DNA of 64,000 bases, from positions 62,001 through 126,000 of the forward strand of contig JBBJJH010000006.1 in NCBI GenBank assembly GCA_037623315.1, in the 5' to 3' direction. The position numbers and the translations under genes are program-made. Positions 61,411 to 64,000 of this stretch are shown in pieces. Below the pieces are notes generated by a model, which saw only the letters and a list, made by a program, of their open reading frames with translations, was not told the origin of the DNA and ran no database searches. Position 1 is the first letter of the stretch, and each line of letters opens with the position of its first letter. The stretch comes from Halanaerobiaceae bacterium ANBcell28. GTDB taxonomy: Bacteria; Bacillota; Halanaerobiia; Halanaerobiales; DTU029.

Positions 61411-63570
61411 GTGGAGAAGCAGGGGGATCTTATATTTACGCTGGATATAGGCACTAGAACTGTAATTGGTGTAGTAATGGAATACATTGATGGTATTTTT
61501 GAAATAAGGGATTCTCATGTAGTTGAACATGAGGAAAGAGCTATGCTTGATGGCCAAATTCATAATGTGGGTTTAGTAGTTAAGCAAGTCAAGCGAGTTA
61601 AAGAAAAATTAGAAAGTAGCTTAGGTATTCAATTAGAAAGAGTATCGATTGCGGCTGCTGGTCGCGCTTTAAAAACAGTTAATTATGAAGAAACCCTTGA
61701 ACTAGAAGAGCGCCGTATAATTACTGAAGAGGATGTTCAATCTTTAGAGTTTAGAGCTATACAAAAAGCTCAAAGTAAATTAGCAAATAGTCATGAAGAT
61801 TTTAGGGAAACACATGATTACCACTTTGTTGGACATACAGTACAAGAATATTGTCTAGATGGTATTGATATAAGGAATTTAGAGGGACAAAAGGGAAAAA
61901 CTTTGAAGGTGAAAATTATAGCAACTTTTCTACCTAGAATAGTAGTTGATTCCTTGATAACAGTAATTAATAGGGCTGATCTTGAGGTTGATTATTTAAC
62001 CCTGGAACCTATTGCTGTTGCTAATGTGGTCATACCAAAAGATATGTACAATTTTAACTTGGCTTTAGTTGATATTGGAGCAGGTACATCAGATATTGCC
62101 ATAACTAAAGGGGGTTCCATGTTAGCATATGCCATGGTTCCAATTGCTGGTGATGAAATAACAGAAGCAATAGCTGAACATTATCTCCTGGATTATAATA
62201 GCGGGGAAAAAATCAAAAGATCTCTTTTAACAAATGAAGAAATTTCTATTCGGAACATTTTGAGTCAAGAGATAGTGATATCTAGTCAAGAGACAATGGA
62301 TGCAATAAAACCGATTGTTAAAAGCCTTGCTTCTCAAATAAGTGAAGCTATACTGATGTATAATGAACGAGCACCACAAGCAGTAATTTGTGTTGGTGGT
62401 GGTAGTTTAACTCCAAATATTATGCAAGAAATAGCTACTTTTCTTGAATTAGATTCTGCTAGAGTAGCTATTAAAGAATATAGTGATATAAGTAATGTGA
62501 AAGGTAAACTTAAGGGTGTTAGCAATGCACAAGCAAGTACACCAATTGGTATTGCCTTATCTTCGTTTAATAATAAAGGAAAAGCAATATTTATAGATGT
62601 GAATATAAATAATGTTAAACATCAATTGTTTAGCTTAAATAAGGCAACTATTGCAGATGCCTTGTTAGCTGCAGAGGTTGATTTCAGAGGAATACAGGGA
62701 AATCACGGGATGGGTTTAACCTGTACTGTAAATGGGAATATGAAAGTAATTAAAGGTGAAATTGGGCAGCCTGGAAAGATAATATATAATGGTGAGGAAA
62801 TAAATAGTATAGAAAGAGTAATTGAATCAGGAGCCAGTATAGAATTTGTTCCTGGTAAAGCTGGAATAGATGCTCAAGCTGTTGTAGCGGATGTTGTACC
62901 TGACTTAGAAGAGTTATCTTTAAAAATTAATGAAGAAGAAGTATTGTTGAAACCTAAGATATATCAGAATGACCAAATAGTAAGTAAAGATACAAGATTG
63001 GAAGATGGTGCTGAAATTATATATGATGATTTCACTAGGATTCGTGATGTTATAGCCAATGTTTATAATGTAGATGCTGCAGAATTATTAAATGATTTTG
63101 TATCTTATACAGTTAACGGGGAAATACGATATATTCCACAGGGAAAATTATTGGTTTTATGGCAGAATAAGCCTGTTGACCTGGATATCCCTATTGAGGA
63201 AGGTATGTCTCTTGAAGTAATAGAAAAAGAAAACAAGGAACTTACAAGTAATGAAATAATTAATAAACAAACAGATGATGCTATTTCAATAGTATTTAAT
63301 GGAAGTCAATTAAGGATCCCTATTAAAACTAAGTTATATTATAATGGTGAAATAGTAGATGATGCAAATGTAGAGATAAAAAATGGTGATAATTTATCAT
63401 ACCAGCAAAGTAATATTACTGTAAGAAGTGTTTTTGATTATGTTAATTATAAAGTTACTCCTTATTTGAATAATTTTCACTTAAGTGTTAATGGTCAAGA
63501 AGCTAGCTTTGATCAAGAAGTCAAAGATGGAGATAGAATAGAATTAATGTATGAAAAGAAATCGAATTAA
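61411..63570 (+). CDS. FtsA-like ASKHA ATPase with long C-terminal extension
   Basis: 719 residues from GTG 61411, 8 bp after GGAGG; a GTG five codons earlier overlaps the site. Residues ~1-385 are an FtsA/PilM-type actin fold: LIFTLDIGTRTVIGVVME, an SHS2-like insert (DFRETHDYHFVGHTVQEYCL), ALVDIGAGTSDIAITKGG and AVICVGGGSLTPNIMQEIA. The remaining ~330 residues are unlike FtsA: they form several small beta-rich units (FSLNKATIADALLAA, VNGNMKVIKGEIGQ, DGAEIIYDDFTRIRDV, DGDRIELMYEKKSN) resembling ubiquitin-like or SLBB-type repeats. It is not a classical ftsA, and ftsZ is not adjacent. Role unknown, perhaps envelope or cytoskeletal. Confidence 0.82.
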   Translation: MEKQGDLIFTLDIGTRTVIGVVMEYIDGIFEIRDSHVVEHEERAMLDGQIHNVGLVVKQVKRVKEKLESSLGIQLERVSIAAAGRALKTVNYEETLELEERRIITEEDVQSLEFRAIQKAQSKLANSHEDFRETHDYHFVGHTVQEYCLDGIDIRNLEGQKGKTLKVKIIATFLPRIVVDSLITVINRADLEVDYLTLEPIAVANVVIPKDMYNFNLALVDIGAGTSDIAITKGGSMLAYAMVPIAGDEITEAIAEHYLLDYNSGEKIKRSLLTNEEISIRNILSQEIVISSQETMDAIKPIVKSLASQISEAILMYNERAPQAVICVGGGSLTPNIMQEIATFLELDSARVAIKEYSDISNVKGKLKGVSNAQASTPIGIALSSFNNKGKAIFIDVNINNVKHQLFSLNKATIADALLAAEVDFRGIQGNHGMGLTCTVNGNMKVIKGEIGQPGKIIYNGEEINSIERVIESGASIEFVPGKAGIDAQAVVADVVPDLEELSLKINEEEVLLKPKIYQNDQIVSKDTRLEDGAEIIYDDFTRIRDVIANVYNVDAAELLNDFVSYTVNGEIRYIPQGKLLVLWQNKPVDLDIPIEEGMSLEVIEKENKELTSNEIINKQTDDAISIVFNGSQLRIPIKTKLYYNGEIVDDANVEIKNGDNLSYQQSNITVRSVFDYVNYKVTPYLNNFHLSVNGQEASFDQEVKDGDRIELMYEKKSN

Positions 63571-63582
63571 GCTGGTGGTATT

Positions 63583-64000
63583 ATGTTGAGTTTTTTAAAA
63601 AATAAGCCTTTTAAGTGTTTCGTGGGAGAGTATGAAAATCGTGAAATTATTTCTCGCTCATATCAAGGGGTTAAACCCATTGAAATTGAGAAAATACTTG
63701 GAACTGTAGGACGTTGTCATGATAATTCTTCTTGGAAGCAAATGAAAGATAATAAAAGATTTAGAGCTATAAAGGATGCCATAGATGGTATGGAGAGTAT
63801 GCCTGCAATTAAAGTATATCAAGTCCAGGATGAATATTATATAGTTGATGGTCATCATAGAGTAATGGCTAGTCGGGATTTAAATAGGCATTTTATTGAT
63901 GCAGAAGTGATAGAATATAAGTTTAAGGAAACTGAAGGGGAAAGAATAGCTGCCGATTATCATGATTGTCCAGCTAAAGATTTTTCAGAAAAAACAGCTC
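63583..64000 (+). CDS. ParB/Srx-like domain protein (partial, cut by window end)
   Basis: 139 residues visible, open to the edge. Begins MLSFLKNKPFKCFVGEYENR after a GGTGG site. Contains YYIVDGHHRVMASRDLN, the ParB-fold nuclease-like signature (DGxHR), plus VYQVQDE and the histidine-rich ending DYHDCPA. Such domains bind nucleotide and DNA or act as phosphotransferase-like enzymes. The gene follows the FtsA-like gene closely (12 bp). The C-terminus is outside the window, so the full type cannot be given. Confidence 0.65.
   Translation, partial: MLSFLKNKPFKCFVGEYENREIISRSYQGVKPIEIEKILGTVGRCHDNSSWKQMKDNKRFRAIKDAIDGMESMPAIKVYQVQDEYYIVDGHHRVMASRDLNRHFIDAEVIEYKFKETEGERIAADYHDCPAKDFSEKTA

Overview
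The window is AT-rich, dense, mostly plus-strand DNA with strong AGGAGG-type ribosome binding sites. Its gene content is fermentative and anaerobic: bacterial microcompartment (BMC), acetate kinases, corrinoid activator, late cobalamin synthesis. This fits a low-GC anaerobic Firmicute-grade organism, perhaps Halanaerobiales (inference only; no rRNA or tRNA gene was seen).

Layout. (1) 1-8247: a decaying plant-polysaccharide locus. It holds a GH28 gene broken by a stop codon, a GH39 beta-xylosidase that lost its catalytic core, an intact sugar isomerase / oxidoreductase / mannonate dehydratase cassette flanked by a 37-bp direct repeat, an AraC regulator, and a GH10 xylanase fused to the tail of a GH95 enzyme. 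(2) 8563-12378: a minus-strand seven-blade SBBP propeller protein, a hairpin-rich intergenic region, and prophage-type debris (a radC piece joined to an amidase piece, then a holin-like gene). (3) 12574-19548: a very AT-rich, tightly coupled probable defence operon: HTH protein, metallo-beta-lactamase-fold protein, trypsin-NACHT protein, two unknown proteins (one starting with a TNSSS motif) and a radical SAM/SPASM enzyme. (4) 20517-34787: a rhamnose BMC locus with two divergent tandem-domain shell proteins, then an operon of about 12.8 kb encoding aldolase, five BMC-H, PduL, a BMC-P vertex protein, aldehyde dehydrogenase, PduS, a PduT-like trimer, an unusual acetate-kinase homologue, rhamnulokinase, an ASRT-like protein, rhamnose isomerase and an iron alcohol dehydrogenase. 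(5) 35153-50263: a corrinoid-protein reductive activator, then a cobalamin riboswitch and the late cobalamin/corrinoid-uptake cluster, seeded with dispersed palindromic repeats. (6) 50498-64000: ECF S-component, proline-rich protein, acetate kinase, a 1300-residue double DUF445 protein, a MetH-activation-like protein, transketolase, exonuclease III, an FtsA-like ATPase and a partial ParB-like gene.

How it works together. L-rhamnose is isomerised, phosphorylated and split to DHAP and L-lactaldehyde. The aldolase, aldehyde dehydrogenase, PduL and alcohol dehydrogenase carry encapsulation-type terminal helices, so lactaldehyde is probably dismutated inside the shell to 1,2-propanediol and lactyl-CoA, then lactyl-phosphate and lactate plus ATP. 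No diol dehydratase, of either the B12 or glycyl-radical type, is encoded here. The layout therefore resembles the rhamnose/fucose BMCs of Planctomycetes/Verrucomicrobia more than a Pdu or glycyl-radical BMC. The adjacent B12 genes could serve a dehydratase or methyltransferases elsewhere.

Most unusual points: a BMC-H protein with a 75-residue lysine-rich tail and an internal start; a BMC kinase that has lost acetate-kinase active-site residues; the protease-NACHT / MBL / radical SAM operon; and repeats in the B12 cluster whose hairpin arms covary and that form gene 3' ends.
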